Shown here: positions 39,416-54,137 of the stretch, one piece after another
Numbering within the stretch: position 1 is the stretch's first letter
Layout of the letters: every line of letters starts with the position of its first letter
Source of the DNA: Auanema rhodensis
Lineage: Eukaryota; Nematoda; Chromadorea; Rhabditida; Rhabditidae
Assembly: GCA_964057225.1 (NCBI GenBank)
Contig: OZ059896.1
Location: 5,890,001 to 5,954,000, forward strand
DNA: 64,000 nucleotides
Direction: 5' to 3'
The notes under the pieces: generated by a model
Database searches by the model: none
What the model was told of the DNA's origin: nothing
Seen by the model: only the letters and a program-made list of their open reading frames with translations
Program-made: the position numbers and the translations under genes

Positions 39416-42400
39416 TCCATGTACACTCAACATTGCTTCCAAAAACATTTTGACAAAAATTTTTTCGAAAAATTTCAAAATAATTTAGCAAAAAGTAGAT
39501 GTTTTTAGATTCCTTTTTTCAAGGCAAAAACGATAGACAATGTTATTCAACGAAAAAATTGATTCTTCAAGGTGAAAATCGAGGATATAGGTGTGAACTT
39601 ATATCAGTTGATATCTCGGTGCATTGTCAAGCTAGCGCAAATCTGATAGTACAGATCGACGCAGCTTAAAAATCCGCATCGAATGCACTATACTACATTG
39701 AGAAAAGCTAAATACAAAAATTAGTTATGATCGTTTGAAAAATGATGCATTAGTGTATGTTGAGTTTCCATGTACACTCAACATTGCTTCCAAAAACATT
39801 TTGACAAAAATTTTTTCGAAAAATTTCAAAATAATTTAGTAAAAAGTAGATGTTTTTAGATTCCTTTTTTCAAGGCAAAAACGATAGACAATGTTATTCA
39901 ACGAAAAAATTAATTCTTCAGGGTGAAAATCGAGGATATAAGTGTGAACTTATATCAGTTGATATCTCGGTGCATTTTTAAGCTAGCGCAAATCTGATAA
40001 CACAGATCGACGCAGCTTAAAAATCCGCATTGAATGCACTATACTACATTGAGAAACGCTTAATACAAAAATTAGTTATGATCGTTTGAAAAATGATGCA
40101 TTAGTGTATGTTGAGTTTCCATGTACACTCAACATTGCTTCCAAAAACATTTTGACAAAAATTTTTTCGAAAAATTTCAAAATAATTTAGCAAAAAGTAG
40201 ATGTTTTTAGATTCCTTTTTTCAAGGCAAAAACGATAGACAATGTTATTCAACGAAAAAATTAATTCTTCAGGGTGAAAATCGAGGATATAAGTGTGAAC
40301 TTATATCAGTTGATATCTCGGTGCATTTTTAAGCTAGCGCAAATCTGATAACACAGATCGACGCAGCTTAAAAATCCGCATCGAATGCACTATACTACAT
40401 TGAGAAACGCTTAATACAAAAATTAGTTATGATCGTTTGAAAAATGATGCATTAGTGTATGTTGAGTTTCCATGTACACTCAAAATTGCTTCCAAAAACA
40501 TTTTGACAAAAATTTTTTCGAAAAATTTCAGAATAATTTAGCAAAAAGTAGATGTTTTTAGATTCCTTTTTTCAAGGCAAAAACGATGGACAATGTTATT
40601 CAACGAAAAAATTGATTCTTCAAGGTGAAAATCGAGGATATAGGTGTGAACTTATATCAGTTGATATCTCGGTGCATTTTTAAGCTAGCGCAAATCTGAT
40701 AACACAGATCGACGCAGCTTAAAAATCCGCATCGAATGCACTATACTACATTGAGAAAAGCTAAATACAAAAATTAGTTATGATCGTTTGAAAAATGATG
40801 CATTAGTGTATGTTGAGTTTCCATGTACACTCAAAATTGCTTCCAAAAACATTTTGACAAAAATTTTTTCGAAAAATTTCAGAATAATTTAGCAAAAAGT
40901 AGATGTTTTTAGATTCCTTTTTTCAAGGCAAAAACGATGGACAATGTTATTCAACGAAAAAATTAATTCTTCAGGGTGAAAATCGAGGATATAGGTGTGA
41001 ACTTATATCAGTTGATTTCTCGGTGCATTTTCAAGCTAGCGCAAATCTGATAGTACAGATCGACGCAGCTTAAAAATCCGCATCGAATGCACTATACTAC
41101 ATTGAGAAACGCTTAATACAAAAATTAGTTATGATCGTTTGAAAAATGATGCATTAGTGTATGTTGAGTTTCCATGTACACTCAAAATTGCTTCCAAAAA
41201 CATTTTGACAAAAATTTTTTCGAAAAATTTCAGAATAATTTAGCAAAAAGTAGATGTTTTTAGATTCCTTTTTTCAAGGCAAAAACGATGGACAATGTCA
41301 TTCAACGAAAAAATTAATTCTTCAGGGTGAAAATCGAGGATATAGGTGTGAACTTATATCAGTTGATATCTCGGTGCATTTGTAAGCTAGCGCAAATCTG
41401 ATAACACAGATCGACGCAGCTTAAAAATCCGCATCGAATGCACTATACTACATTGAGAAACGCTTAATACAAAAATTAGTTATGATCGTTTGAAAAATGA
41501 TGCATTAGTGTATGTTGAGTTTCCATGTACACTCAAAATTGCTTCCAAAAACATTTTGACAAAAATTTTTTCGAAAAATTTCAGAATAATTTAGCAAAAA
41601 GTAGATGTTTTTAGATTCCTTTTTTCAAGGCAAAAACGATGGACAATGTTATTCAACGAAAAAATTGATTCTTCAAGGTGAAAATCGAGGATATAGGTGT
41701 GAACTTATATCAGTTGATATCTCGGTGCATTTTCAAGCTAGCGCAAATCTGATAACACAGATCGACGCAGCTTAAAAATCCGCATCGAATGCACTATACT
41801 ACATTGAGAAACGCTTAATACAAAAATTAGTTATGATCGTTTGAAAAATGATGCATTAGTGTATGTTGAGTTTCCATGTACACTCAAAATTGCTTCCAAA
41901 AACATTTTGACAAAAATTTTTTCGAAAAATTTCAGAATAATTTAGCAAAAAGTAGATGTTTTTAGATTCCTTTTTTCAAGGCAAAAACGATGGACAATGT
42001 TATTCAACGAAAAAATTAATTCTTCAGGGTGAAAATCGAGGATATAGGTGTGAACTTTGATATCTCGGTGCAATGTCAAGCTAGCGCAAATCTGATAGTA
42101 CAGATCGACGCAGCTTAAAAATCCGCATCGATTGCACTATACTACATTGAGAAAAGCTAAATACAAAAATTAGTTATGATCGTTTGAAAAATGATGCATT
42201 AGTGTATGTTGAGTTTCCATGTACACTCAAAATTTCTTCCAAAAACATTTTGACAAAAATTTTTTCGAAAAATTTCAAAATAATTTAGCAAAAAGTAGAT
42301 GTTTTTAGATTTCTTTTTCCAAGGCAAAAACGATGGACAATGTTATTCAACGAAAAAATTAATTCTTCAGGGTGAAAATCGAGGATATAAGTGTGAACTT

Positions 42401-42917
42401 ATATCAGTTGATATCTCGGTGCATTTTTAAGCTAGCGCAAATCTGATAACACAGATCGACGCAGCTTAAAAATCCGCATCGAATGCACTATACTACATTG
42501 AGAAACGCTTAATACAAAAATTAGTTATGATCGTTTGAAAAATGATGCATTAGTGTATGTTGAGTTTCCATGTACACTCAAAATTGCTTCCAAAAACATT
42601 TTGACAAAAATTTTTTCGAAAAATTTCAGAATAATTTAGCAAAAAGTAGATGTTTTTAGATTCCTTTTTTCAAGGCAAAAACGATGGACAATGTTATTCA
42701 ACGAAAAAATTGATTCTTCAAGGTGAAAATCGAGGATATAGGTGTGAACTTATATCAGTTGATATCTCGGTGCATTTTCAAGCTAGCGCAAATCTGATAA
42801 CACAGATCGACGCAGCTTAAAAATCCGCATCGAATGCACTATACTACATTGAGAAACGCTTAATACAAAAATTAGTTATGATCGTTTGAAAAATGATGCA
42901 TTAGTGTATGTTGAGTT
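39416..42917 (+). repeat. 10-mer higher-order repeat, copy 2 (3502 bp)
   Basis: Unit-by-unit match to copy 1. The private catttgtaagc recurs at 41382, exactly 3502 bp from its partner, and gcattgaatgc recurs likewise. I saw no diagnostic site that differs, so this is the most recent-looking large duplication in the window. The match stops at 42918, where a cagaata/ttaattc unit follows instead of caacattgc. Confidence 0.92.
41873..42215 (+). repeat. 343-bp monomer variant, copy 9
   Basis: Same deletion and paired substitutions. It starts exactly 3502 bp after copy 8, in the same place in the second 10-mer repeat. Confidence 0.95.
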
Positions 42918-45023
42918 TCCATGTACACTCAAAATTGCTTCCAAAAACATTTTGACAAAAATTTTTTCGAAAAATTTCAGAATAATTTAGCAAAAAGTAG
43001 ATGTTTTTAGATTCCTTTTTTCAAGGCAAAAACGATGGACAATGTTATTCAACGAAAAAATTAATTCTTCAGGGTGAAAATCGAGGATATAGGTGTGAAC
43101 TTATATCAGTTGATATCTCGGTGCATTTTCAAGCTAGCGCAAATCTGATAACACAGATCGACGCAGCTTAAAAATCCGCATCGAATGCACTATACTACAT
43201 TGAGAAAAGCTAAATACAAAAATTAGTTATGATCGTTTGAAAAATGATGCATTAGTGTATGTTGAGTTTCCATGTACACTCAAAATTGCTTCCAAAAACA
43301 TTTTGACAAAAATTTTTTCGAAAAATTTCAGAATAATTTAGCAAAAAGTAGATGTTTTTAGATTCCTTTTTTCAAGGCAAAAACGATGGACAATGTTATT
43401 CAACGAAAAAATTAATTCTTCAGGGTGAAAATCGAGGATATAGGTGTGAACTTATATCAGTTGATATCTCGGTGCATTTTCAAGCTAGCGCAAATCTGAT
43501 AACACAGATCGACGCAGCTTAAAAATCCGCATCGAATGCACTATACTACATTGAGAAACGCTTAATACAAAAATTAGTTATGATCGTTTGAAAAATGATG
43601 CATTAGTGTATGTTGAGTTTCCATGTACACTCAAAATTGCTTCCAAAAACATTTTGACAAAAATTTTTTCGAAAAATTTCAGAATAATTTAGCAAAAAGT
43701 AGATGTTTTTAGATTCCTTTTTTCAAGGCAAAAACGATGGACAATGTTATTCAACGAAAAAATTAATTCTTCAGGGTGAAAATCGAGGATATAGGTGTGA
43801 ACTTATATCAGTTGATATCTCGGTGCATTTTCAAGCTAGCGCAAATCTGATAACACAGATCGACGCAGCTTAAAAATCCGCATCGAATGCACTATACTAC
43901 ATTGAGAAAAGCTAAATACAAAAATTAGTTATGATCGTTTGAAAAATGATGCATTAGTGTATGTTGAGTTTCCATGTACACTCAAAATTGCTTCCAAAAA
44001 CATTTTGACAAAAATTTTTTCGAAAAATTTCAGAATAATTTAGCAAAAAGTAGATGTTTTTAGATTCCTTTTTTCAAGACAAAAACGATGGACAATGTTA
44101 TTCAACGAAAAAATTGATTCTTCAAGGTGAAAATCGAGGATATAGGTGTGAACTTATATCAGTTGATATCTCGGTGCATTTTCAAGCTAGCGCAAATCTG
44201 ATAACACAGATCGACGCAGCTTAAAAATCCGCATCGAATGCACTATACTACATTGAGAAACGCTTAATACAAAAATTAGTTATGATCGTTTGAAAAATGA
44301 TGCATTAGTGTATGTTGAGTTTCCATGTACACTCAAAATTGCTTCCAAAAACATTTTGACAAAAATTTTTTCGAAAAATTTCAGAATAATTTAGCAAAAA
44401 GTAGATGTTTTTAGATTCCTTTTTTCAAGGCAAAAACGATGGACAATGTTATTCAACGAAAAAATTAATTCTTCAGGGTGAAAATCGAGGATATAGGTGT
44501 GAACTTATATCAGTTGATATCTCGGTGCATTTTCAAGCTAGCGCAAATCTGATAACACAGATCGACGCAGCTTAAAAATCCGCATCGAATGCACTATACT
44601 ACATTGAGAAAAGCTAAATACAAAAATTAGTTATGATCGTTTGAAAAATGATGCATTAGTGTATGTTGAGTTTCCATGTACACTCAAAATTGATTCCAAA
44701 AACATTTTGACAAAAATTTTTTCGAAAAATTTCAGAATAATTTAGCAAAAAGTAGATGTTTTTAGATTTCTTTTTTCAAGGCAAAAACGATGGACAATGT
44801 TATTCAACGAAAAAATTAATTCTTCAGGGTGAAAATCGAGGATATAAGTGTGAACTTATATCAGTTGATATCTCGGTGCATTTTTAAGCTAGCGCAAATC
44901 TGATAACACAGATCGACGCAGCTTAAAAATCCGCATCGAATGCACTATATTCCATTGAGAAAAGCTAAATACAAAAATTAGTTATGATCGTTTGGAAAAT
45001 GATGCATTAGTGTATGTTGAGTT
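42918..45023 (+). repeat. Six cagaata-class monomers
   Basis: Five units are near-identical (ttaattc, atagg, ttttcaag, aacac) except the fourth (43971), which has aagacaaaaac with ttgattc/caagg. The sixth (44673) reads ttgattcc and from its middle onward switches to gatttc, ataag, tattcc and tttgga, a recombinant between subfamilies. Confidence 0.75.
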
Positions 45024-47822
45024 TCCATGTACACTCAAAATTTCTTCCAAAAACATTTTGACAAAAATTTTTTCGAAAAATTTCAAAATAATTTAGCAAA
45101 AAGTAGATGTTTTTAGATTTCTTTTTTCAAGGCAAAAACGATGGACAATGTTATTCAACGAAAAAATTAATTCTTCAGGGTGAAAATCGAGGATATAAGT
45201 GTGAACTTATATCAGTTGATATCTCGGTGCATTTTTAAGCTAGCGCAAATCTGATAGTACAGATCGACGCAGCTTAAAAATCCGCATCGAATGCACTATA
45301 CTACATTGAGAAACGCTTAATACAAAAATTAGTTATGATCGTTAGAAAAATGATGCATTAGTGTATGTTGAGTTTCCATGTACACTCAACATTGCTTCCA
45401 AAAACATTTTGACAAAAATTTTTTCGAAAAATTTCAAAATAATTTAGCAAAAAGTAGATGTTTTTAGATTCCTTTTTTCAAGACAAAAACGATGGACAAT
45501 GTTATTCAACGAAAAAATTGATTCTTCAAGGTGAAAATCGAGGATTTAGGTGTGAACTTATATCAGTTGATATCTCGGTGCATTTTTAAGCTAGCGCAAA
45601 TCTGATAACACAGATCGACGCAGCTTAAAAATCCGCATCGAATGCACTATATTCCATTGAGAAAAGCTAAATACAAAAATTAGTTATGATCGTTAGAAAA
45701 ATGATGCATTAGTGTATGTTGAGTTTCCATGTACACTCAACATTGCTTCCAAAAACATTTTGACAAAAATTTTTTCGAAAAATTTCAAAATAATTTAGCA
45801 AAAAGTAGATGTTTTTAGATTCCTTTTTTCAAGGCAAAAACGATGGACAATGTTATTCAACGAAAAAATTAATTCTTCAGGGTGAAAATCGAGGATATAA
45901 GTGTGAACTTATATCAGTTGATATCTCGGTGCATTTTTAAGCTAGCGCAAATCTGATAACACAGATCGACGCAGCTTAAAAATCCGCATCGAATGCACTA
46001 TATTCCATTGAGAAAAGCTAAATACAAAAATTAGTTATGATCGTTAGAAAAATGATGCATTAGTGTATGTTGAGTTTCCATGTACACTCAACATTGCTTC
46101 CAAAAACATTTTGACAAAAATTTTTTCGAAAAATTTCAAAATAATTTAGCAAAAAGTAGATGTTTTTAGATTCCTTTTTTCAAGGCAAAAACGATGGACA
46201 ATGTTATTCAACGAAAAAATTAATTCTTCAGGGTGAAAATCGAGGATATAAGTGTGAACTTATATCAGTTGATATCTCGGTGCATTTTTAAGCTAGCGCA
46301 AATCTGATAACACAGATCGACGCAGCTTAAAAATCCGCATCGAATGCACTATATTCCATTGAGAAAAGCTAAATACAAAAATTAGTTATGATCGTTAGAA
46401 AAATGATGCATTAGTGTATGTTGAGTTTCATGTACACTCAACATTGCTTCCAAAAACATTTTGACAAAAATTTTTTCGAAAAATTTCAAAATAATTTAGC
46501 AAAAAGTAGATGTTTTTAGATTCCTTTTTTCAAGGCAAAAACGATGGACAATGTTATTCAACGAAAAAATTGATTCTTCAAGGTGAAAATCGAGGATATA
46601 GGTGTGAACTTATATCAGTTGATATCTCGGTGCATTGTCAAGCTAGCGCAAATCTGATAGTACAGATCGACGCAGCTTAAAAATCCGCATCGAATGCACT
46701 ATACTACATTGAGAAAAGCTAAATACAAAAATTAGTTATGATCGTTTGAAAAATGATGCATTAGTGTATGTTGAGTTTCCATGTACACTCAACATTGCTT
46801 CCAAAAACATTTTGACAAAAATTTTTTCGAAAAATTTCAAAATAATTTAGTAAAAAGTAGATGTTTTTAGATTCCTTTTTTCAAGGCAAAAACGATAGAC
46901 AATGTTATTCAACGAAAAAATTAATTCTTCAGGGTGAAAATCGAGGATATAAGTGTGAACTTATATCAGTTGATATCTCGGTGCATTTTTAAGCTAGCGC
47001 AAATCTGATAACACAGATCGACGCAGCTTAAAAATCCGCATCGAATGCACTATACTACATTGAGAAACGCTTAATACAAAAATTAGTTATGATCGTTTGA
47101 AAAATGATGCATTAGTGTATGTTGAGTTTCCATGTACACTCAAAATTGCTTCCAAAAACATTTTGACAAAAATTTTTTCGAAAAATTTCAGAATAATTTA
47201 GCAAAAAGTAGATGTTTTTAGATTCCTTTTTTCAAGGCAAAAACGATGGACAATGTTATTCAACGAAAAAATTAATTCTTCAGGGTGAAAATCGAGGATA
47301 TAGGTGTGAACTTATATCAGTTGATATCTCGGTGCATTTTCAAGCTAGCGCAAATCTGATAACACAGATCGACGCAGCTTAAAAATCCGCATCGAATGCA
47401 CTATACTACATTGAGAAAAGCTAAATACAAAAATTAGTTATGATCGTTTGAAAAATGATGCATTAGTGTATGTTGAGTTTCCATGTACACTCAAAATTGA
47501 TTCCAAAAACATTTTGACAAAAATTTTTTCGAAAAATTTCAGAATAATTTAGCAAAAAGTAGATGTTTTTAGATTCCTTTTTTCAAGGCAAAAACGATGG
47601 ACAATGTTATTCAACGAAAAAATTAATTCTTCAGGGTGAAAATCGAGGATATAGGTGTGAACTTTGATATCTCGGTGCAATGTCAAGCTAGCGCAAATCT
47701 GATAGTACAGATCGACGCAGCTTAAAAATCCGCATCGATTGCACTATACTACATTGAGAAAAGCTAAATACAAAAATTAGTTATGATCGTTTGGAAAATG
47801 ATGCATTAGTGTATGTTGAGTT
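45024..47822 (+). repeat. 8-mer higher-order repeat, copy 1 (2799 bp)
   Basis: Eight units: caaaatttc; caacattgc with aagacaaaaac and gaggatttagg; two caacattgc/ataag; caacattgc with a 1-bp loss (gagtttcatg at 46428) and cattgtcaag; caacattgc with taaaaagtag; cagaata/ttaattc; the 343-bp unit. Period is 8 x 351 minus 8 minus 1. Confidence 0.9.
47480..47822 (+). repeat. 343-bp monomer variant, copy 10
   Basis: Same deletion and paired substitutions. It is the last unit of the first 8-mer repeat. Near its start it reads ttgattcc instead of ttgcttcc, shared with the unit starting at 44673, which is full length and differs further on. This suggests a recombination point inside the unit. Confidence 0.95.
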
Positions 47823-49927
47823 TCCATGTACACTCAAAATTTCTTCCAAAAACATTTTGACAAAAATTTTTTCGAAAAATTTCAAAATAATTTAGCAAAA
47901 AGTAGATGTTTTTAGATTTCTTTTTTCAAGGCAAAAACGATGGACAATGTTATTCAACGAAAAAATTAATTCTTCAGGGTGAAAATCGAGGATATAAGTG
48001 TGAACTTATATCAGTTGATATCTCGGTGCATTTTTAAGCTAGCGCAAATCTGATAGTACAGATCGACGCAGCTTAAAAATCCGCATCGAATGCACTATAC
48101 TACATTGAGAAACGCTTAATACAAAAATTAGTTATGATCGTTAGAAAAATGATGCATTAGTGTATGTTGAGTTTCCATGTACACTCAACATTGCTTCCAA
48201 AAACATTTTGACAAAAATTTTTTCGAAAAATTTCAAAATAATTTAGCAAAAAGTAGATGTTTTTAGATTCCTTTTTTCAAGACAAAAACGATGGACAATG
48301 TTATTCAACGAAAAAATTGATTCTTCAAGGTGAAAATCGAGGATTTAGGTGTGAACTTATATCAGTTGATATCTCGGTGCATTTTTAAGCTAGCGCAAAT
48401 CTGATAACACAGATCGACGCAGCTTAAAAATCCGCATCGAATGCACTATATTCCATTGAGAAAAGCTAAATACAAAAATTAGTTATGATCGTTAGAAAAA
48501 TGATGCATTAGTGTATGTTGAGTTTCCATGTACACTCAACATTGCTTCCAAAAACATTTTGACAAAAATTTTTTCGAAAAATTTCAAAATAATTTAGCAA
48601 AAAGTAGATGTTTTTAGATTCCTTTTTTCAAGGCAAAAACGATGGACAATGTTATTCAACGAAAAAATTAATTCTTCAGGGTGAAAATCGAGGATATAAG
48701 TGTGAACTTATATCAGTTGATATCTCGGTGCATTTTTAAGCTAGCGCAAATCTGATAACACAGATCGACGCAGCTTAAAAATCCGCATCGAATGCACTAT
48801 ATTCCATTGAGAAAAGCTAAATACAAAAATTAGTTATGATCGTTAGAAAAATGATGCATTAGTGTATGTTGAGTTTCCATGTACACTCAACATTGCTTCC
48901 AAAAACATTTTGACAAAAATTTTTTCGAAAAATTTCAAAATAATTTAGCAAAAAGTAGATGTTTTTAGATTCCTTTTTTCAAGGCAAAAACGATGGACAA
49001 TGTTATTCAACGAAAAAATTAATTCTTCAGGGTGAAAATCGAGGATATAAGTGTGAACTTATATCAGTTGATATCTCGGTGCATTTTTAAGCTAGCGCAA
49101 ATCTGATAACACAGATCGACGCAGCTTAAAAATCCGCATCGAATGCACTATATTCCATTGAGAAAAGCTAAATACAAAAATTAGTTATGATCGTTAGAAA
49201 AATGATGCATTAGTGTATGTTGAGTTTCATGTACACTCAACATTGCTTCCAAAAACATTTTGACAAAAATTTTTTCGAAAAATTTCAAAATAATTTAGCA
49301 AAAAGTAGATGTTTTTAGATTCCTTTTTTCAAGGCAAAAACGATGGACAATGTTATTCAACGAAAAAATTGATTCTTCAAGGTGAAAATCGAGGATATAG
49401 GTGTGAACTTATATCAGTTGATATCTCGGTGCATTGTCAAGCTAGCGCAAATCTGATAGTACAGATCGACGCAGCTTAAAAATCCGCATCGAATGCACTA
49501 TACTACATTGAGAAAAGCTAAATACAAAAATTAGTTATGATCGTTTGAAAAATGATGCATTAGTGTATGTTGAGTTTCCATGTACACTCAACATTGCTTC
49601 CAAAAACATTTTGACAAAAATTTTTTCGAAAAATTTCAAAATAATTTAGTAAAAAGTAGATGTTTTTAGATTCCTTTTTTCAAGGCAAAAACGATAGACA
49701 ATGTTATTCAACGAAAAAATTAATTCTTCAGGGTGAAAATCGAGGATATAAGTGTGAACTTATATCAGTTGATATCTCGGTGCATTTTTAAGCTAGCGCA
49801 AATCTGATAACACAGATCGACGCAGCTTAAAAATCCGCATCGAATGCACTATACTACATTGAGAAACGCTTAATACAAAAATTAGTTATGATCGTTTGAA
49901 AAATGATGCATTAGTGTATGTTGAGTT
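47823..49927 (+). repeat. 8-mer higher-order repeat, partial copy 2
   Basis: The first six units of copy 1 recur with the same private markers, including gaggatttagg (near 48340) and the 1-bp loss gagtttcatg (49227), both 2799 bp from their partners. The seventh unit diverges (caacaaaaaaa at 50062), so the copy is broken at about 50.05 kb. Confidence 0.9.
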
Positions 49928-51331
49928 TCCATGTACACTCAAAATTGCTTCCAAAAACATTTTGACAAAAATTTTTTCGAAAAATTTCAGAATAATTTAG
50001 CAAAAAGTAGATGTTTTTAGATTCCTTTTTTCAAGGCAAAAACGATGGACAATGTTATTCAACAAAAAAATTAATTCTTCAGGGTGAAAATCGAGGATAT
50101 AAGTGTGAACTTATATCAGTTGATATCTCGGTGCATTTTTAAGCTAGCGCAAATCTGATAACACAGATCGACGCAGCTTGAAAATCCACATCGAATGCAC
50201 TATACTACATTGAGAAACGCTTAATACAAAAATTAGTTATGATCGTTTGAAAAATGATGCATTAGTGTATGTTGAGTTTCCATGTACACTCAAAATTGCT
50301 TCCAAAAACATTTTGACAAAAATTTTTTCGAAAAATTTCAGAATAATTTAGCAAAAAGTAGATGTTTTTAGATTCCTTTTTTCAAGGCAAAAACGATGGA
50401 CAATGTTATTCAACGAAAAAATTAATTCTTCAGGGTGAAAATCGAGGATATAGGTGTGAACTTATATCAGTTGATTTCTCGGTGCATTTTCAAGCTAGCG
50501 CAAATCTGATAGTACAGATCGACGCAGCTTAAAAATCCGCATCGAATGCACTATACTACATTGAGAAACGCTTAATACAAAAATTAGTTATGATCGTTTG
50601 AAAAATGATGCATTAGTGTATGTTGAGTTTCCATGTACACTCAAAATTGCTTCCAAAAACATTTTGACAAAAATTTTTTCGAAAAATTTCAGAATAATTT
50701 AGCAAAAAGTAGATGTTTTTAGATTCCTTTTTTCAAGGCAAAAACGATGGACAATGTTATTCAACAAAAAAATTAATTCTTCAGGGTGAAAATCGAGGAT
50801 ATAAGTGTGAACTTATATCAGTTGATATCTCGGTGCATTTTTAAGCTAGCGCAAATCTGATAACACAGATCGACGCAGCTTGAAAATCCACATCGAATGC
50901 ACTATACTACATTGAGAAACGCTTAATACAAAAATTAGTTATGATCGTTTGAAAAATGATGCATTAGTGTATGTTGAGTTTCCATGTACACTCAAAATTG
51001 CTTCCAAAAACATTTTGACAAAAATTTTTTCGAAAAATTTCAGAATAATTTAGCAAAAAGTAGATGTTTTTAGATTCCTTTTTTCAAGGCAAAAACGATG
51101 GACAATGTTATTCAACGAAAAAATTAATTCTTCAGGGTGAAAATCGAGGATATAGGTGTGAACTTATATCAGTTGATTTCTCGGTGCATTTTCAAGCTAG
51201 CGCAAATCTGATAGTACAGATCGACGCAGCTTAAAAATCCGCATCGAATGCACTATACTACATTGAGAAACGCTTAATACAAAAATTAGTTATGATCGTT
51301 TGAAAAATGATGCATTAGTGTATGTTGAGTT
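49928..51331 (+). repeat. 2-mer higher-order repeat, 702 bp x 2
   Basis: Copies at 49928-50629 and 50630-51331. The first unit of each has the private markers caacaaaaaaa and cttgaaaatccaca; the second is a gatttc/ttttcaag/agtac unit. Both markers repeat at exactly 702 bp. Confidence 0.9.
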
Positions 51332-52033
51332 TCCATGTACACTCAAAATTGCTTCCAAAAACATTTTGACAAAAATTTTTTCGAAAAATTTCAGAATAAT
51401 TTAGCAAAAAGTAGATGTTTTTAGATTCCTTTTTTCAAGGCAAAAACGATGGACAATGTTATTCAACGAAAAAATTAATTCTTCAGGGTGAAAATCGAGG
51501 ATATAGGTGTGAACTTATATCAGTTGATATCTCGGTGCATTTTTAAGCTAGCGCAAATCTGATAACACAGATCGACGCAGCTTAAAAATCCGCATCGAAT
51601 GCACTATACTACATTGAGAAACGCTTAATACAAAAATTAGTTATGATCGTTTGAAAAATGATGCATTAGTGTATGTTGAGTTTCCATGTACACTCAAAAT
51701 TGCTTCCAAAAACATTTTGACAAAAATTTTTTCGAAAAATTTCAGAATAATTTAGCAAAAAGTAGATGTTTTTAGATTCCTTTTTTCAAGGCAAAAACGA
51801 TGGACAATGTTATTCAACGAAAAAATTGATTCTTCAGGGTGAAAATCGAGGATATAGGTGTGAACTTATATCAGTTGATATCTCGGTGCATTTTTAAGCT
51901 AGCGCAAATCTGATAACACAGATCGACGCAGCTTAAAAATCCGCATCGAATGCACTATACTACATTGAGAAACGCTTAATACAAAAATTAGTTATGATCG
52001 TTTGAAAAATGATGCATTAGTGTATGTTGAGTT

Positions 52034-54137
52034 TCCATGTACACTCAAAATTGCTTCCAAAAACATTTTGACAAAAATTTTTTCGAAAAATTTCAGAATA
52101 ATTTAGCAAAAAGTAGATGTTTTTAGATTCCTTTTTTCAAGGCAAAAACGATGGACAATGTTATTCAACGAAAAAATTGATTCTTCAAGGTGAAAATCGA
52201 GGATATAGGTGTGAACTTATATCAGTTGATATCTCGGTGCATTTTTAAGCTAGCGCAAATCTGATAACACAGATCGACGCAGCTTAAAAATCCGCATCGA
52301 ATGCACTATACTACATTGAGAAACGCTTAATACAAAAAATAGTTATGATCGTTTGAAAAATGATGCATTAGTGTATGTTGAGTTTCCATGTACACTCAAA
52401 ATTGCTTCCAAAAACATTTTGACAAAAATTTTTTCGAAAAATTTCAGAATAATTTAGCAAAAAGTAGATGTTTTTAGATTCCTTTTTTCAAGGCAAAAAC
52501 GATGGACAATGTCATTCAACGAAAAAATTAATTCTTCAGGGTGAAAATCGAGGATATAGGTGTGAACTTATATCAGTTGATATCTCGGTGCATTTTCAAG
52601 CTAGCGCAAATCTGATAACACAGATCGACGCAGCTTAAAAATCCGCATCGAATGCACTATACTACATTGAGAAAAGCTAAATACAAAAATTAGTTATGAT
52701 CGTTTGAAAATCGATGCATTAGTGTATGTTGAGTTTCCATGTACACTCAAAATTGCTTCCAAAAACATTTTGACAAAAATTTTTTCGAAAAATTTCAGAA
52801 TAATTTAGCAAAAAGTAGATGTTTTTAGATTCCTTTTTTCAAGGCAAAAACGATGGACAATGTTATTCAACGAAAAAATTGATTCTTCAAGGTGAAAATC
52901 GAGGATATAGGTGTGAACTTATATCAGTTGATATCTCGGTGCATTTTAAGCTAGCGCAAATCTGATAACACAGATCGACGCAGCTTAAAAATCCGCATCG
53001 AATGCACTATACTACATTGAGAAACGCTTAATACAAAAATTAGTTATGATCGTTTGAAAAATGATGCATTAGTGTATGTTGAGTTTCCATGTACACTCAA
53101 AATTGCTTCCAAAAACATTTTGACAAAAATTTTTTCGAAAAATTTCAGAATAATTTAGCAAAAAGTAGATGTTTTTAGATTCCTTTTTTCAAGGCAAAAA
53201 CGATGGACAATGTTATTCAACGAAAAAATTGATTCTTCAAGGTGAAAATCGAGGATATAGGTGTGAACTTATATCAGTTGATATCTCGGTGCATTTTTAA
53301 GCTAGCGCAAATCTGATAACACAGATCGACGCAGCTTAAAAATCCGCATCGAATGCACTATACTACATTGAGAAACGCTTAATACAAAAAATAGTTATGA
53401 TCGTTTGAAAAATGATGCATTAGTGTATGTTGAGTTTCCATGTACACTCAAAATTGCTTCCAAAAACATTTTGACAAAAATTTTTTCGAAAAATTTCAGA
53501 ATAATTTAGCAAAAAGTAGATGTTTTTAGATTCCTTTTTTCAAGGCAAAAACGATGGACAATGTCATTCAACGAAAAAATTAATTCTTCAGGGTGAAAAT
53601 CGAGGATATAGGTGTGAACTTATATCAGTTGATATCTCGGTGCATTTTCAAGCTAGCGCAAATCTGATAACACAGATCGACGCAGCTTAAAAATCCGCAT
53701 CGAATGCACTATACTACATTGAGAAAAGCTAAATACAAAAATTAGTTATGATCGTTTGAAAATCGATGCATTAGTGTATGTTGAGTTTCCATGTACACTC
53801 AAAATTGCTTCCAAAAACATTTTGACAAAAATTTTTTCGAAAAATTTCAGAATAATTTAGCAAAAAGTAGATGTTTTTAGATTCCTTTTTTCAAGGCAAA
53901 AACGATGGACAATGTTATTCAACGAAAAAATTGATTCTTCAAGGTGAAAATCGAGGATATAGGTGTGAACTTATATCAGTTGATATCTCGGTGCATTTTA
54001 AGCTAGCGCAAATCTGATAACACAGATCGACGCAGCTTAAAAATCCGCATCGAATGCACTATACTACATTGAGAAACGCTTAATACAAAAATTAGTTATG
54101 ATCGTTTGAAAAATGATGCATTAGTGTATGTTGAGTT
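52034..54137 (+). repeat. 3-mer higher-order repeat, 1052 bp x 2
   Basis: Copies at 52034-53085 and 53086-54137. Private markers acaaaaaatagtt (near 52333 and 53385) and gaaaatcgatg (52711 and 53763) recur 1052 bp apart. The third unit is the 350-bp subtype, which explains the period of 3 x 351 minus 1. Confidence 0.92.
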
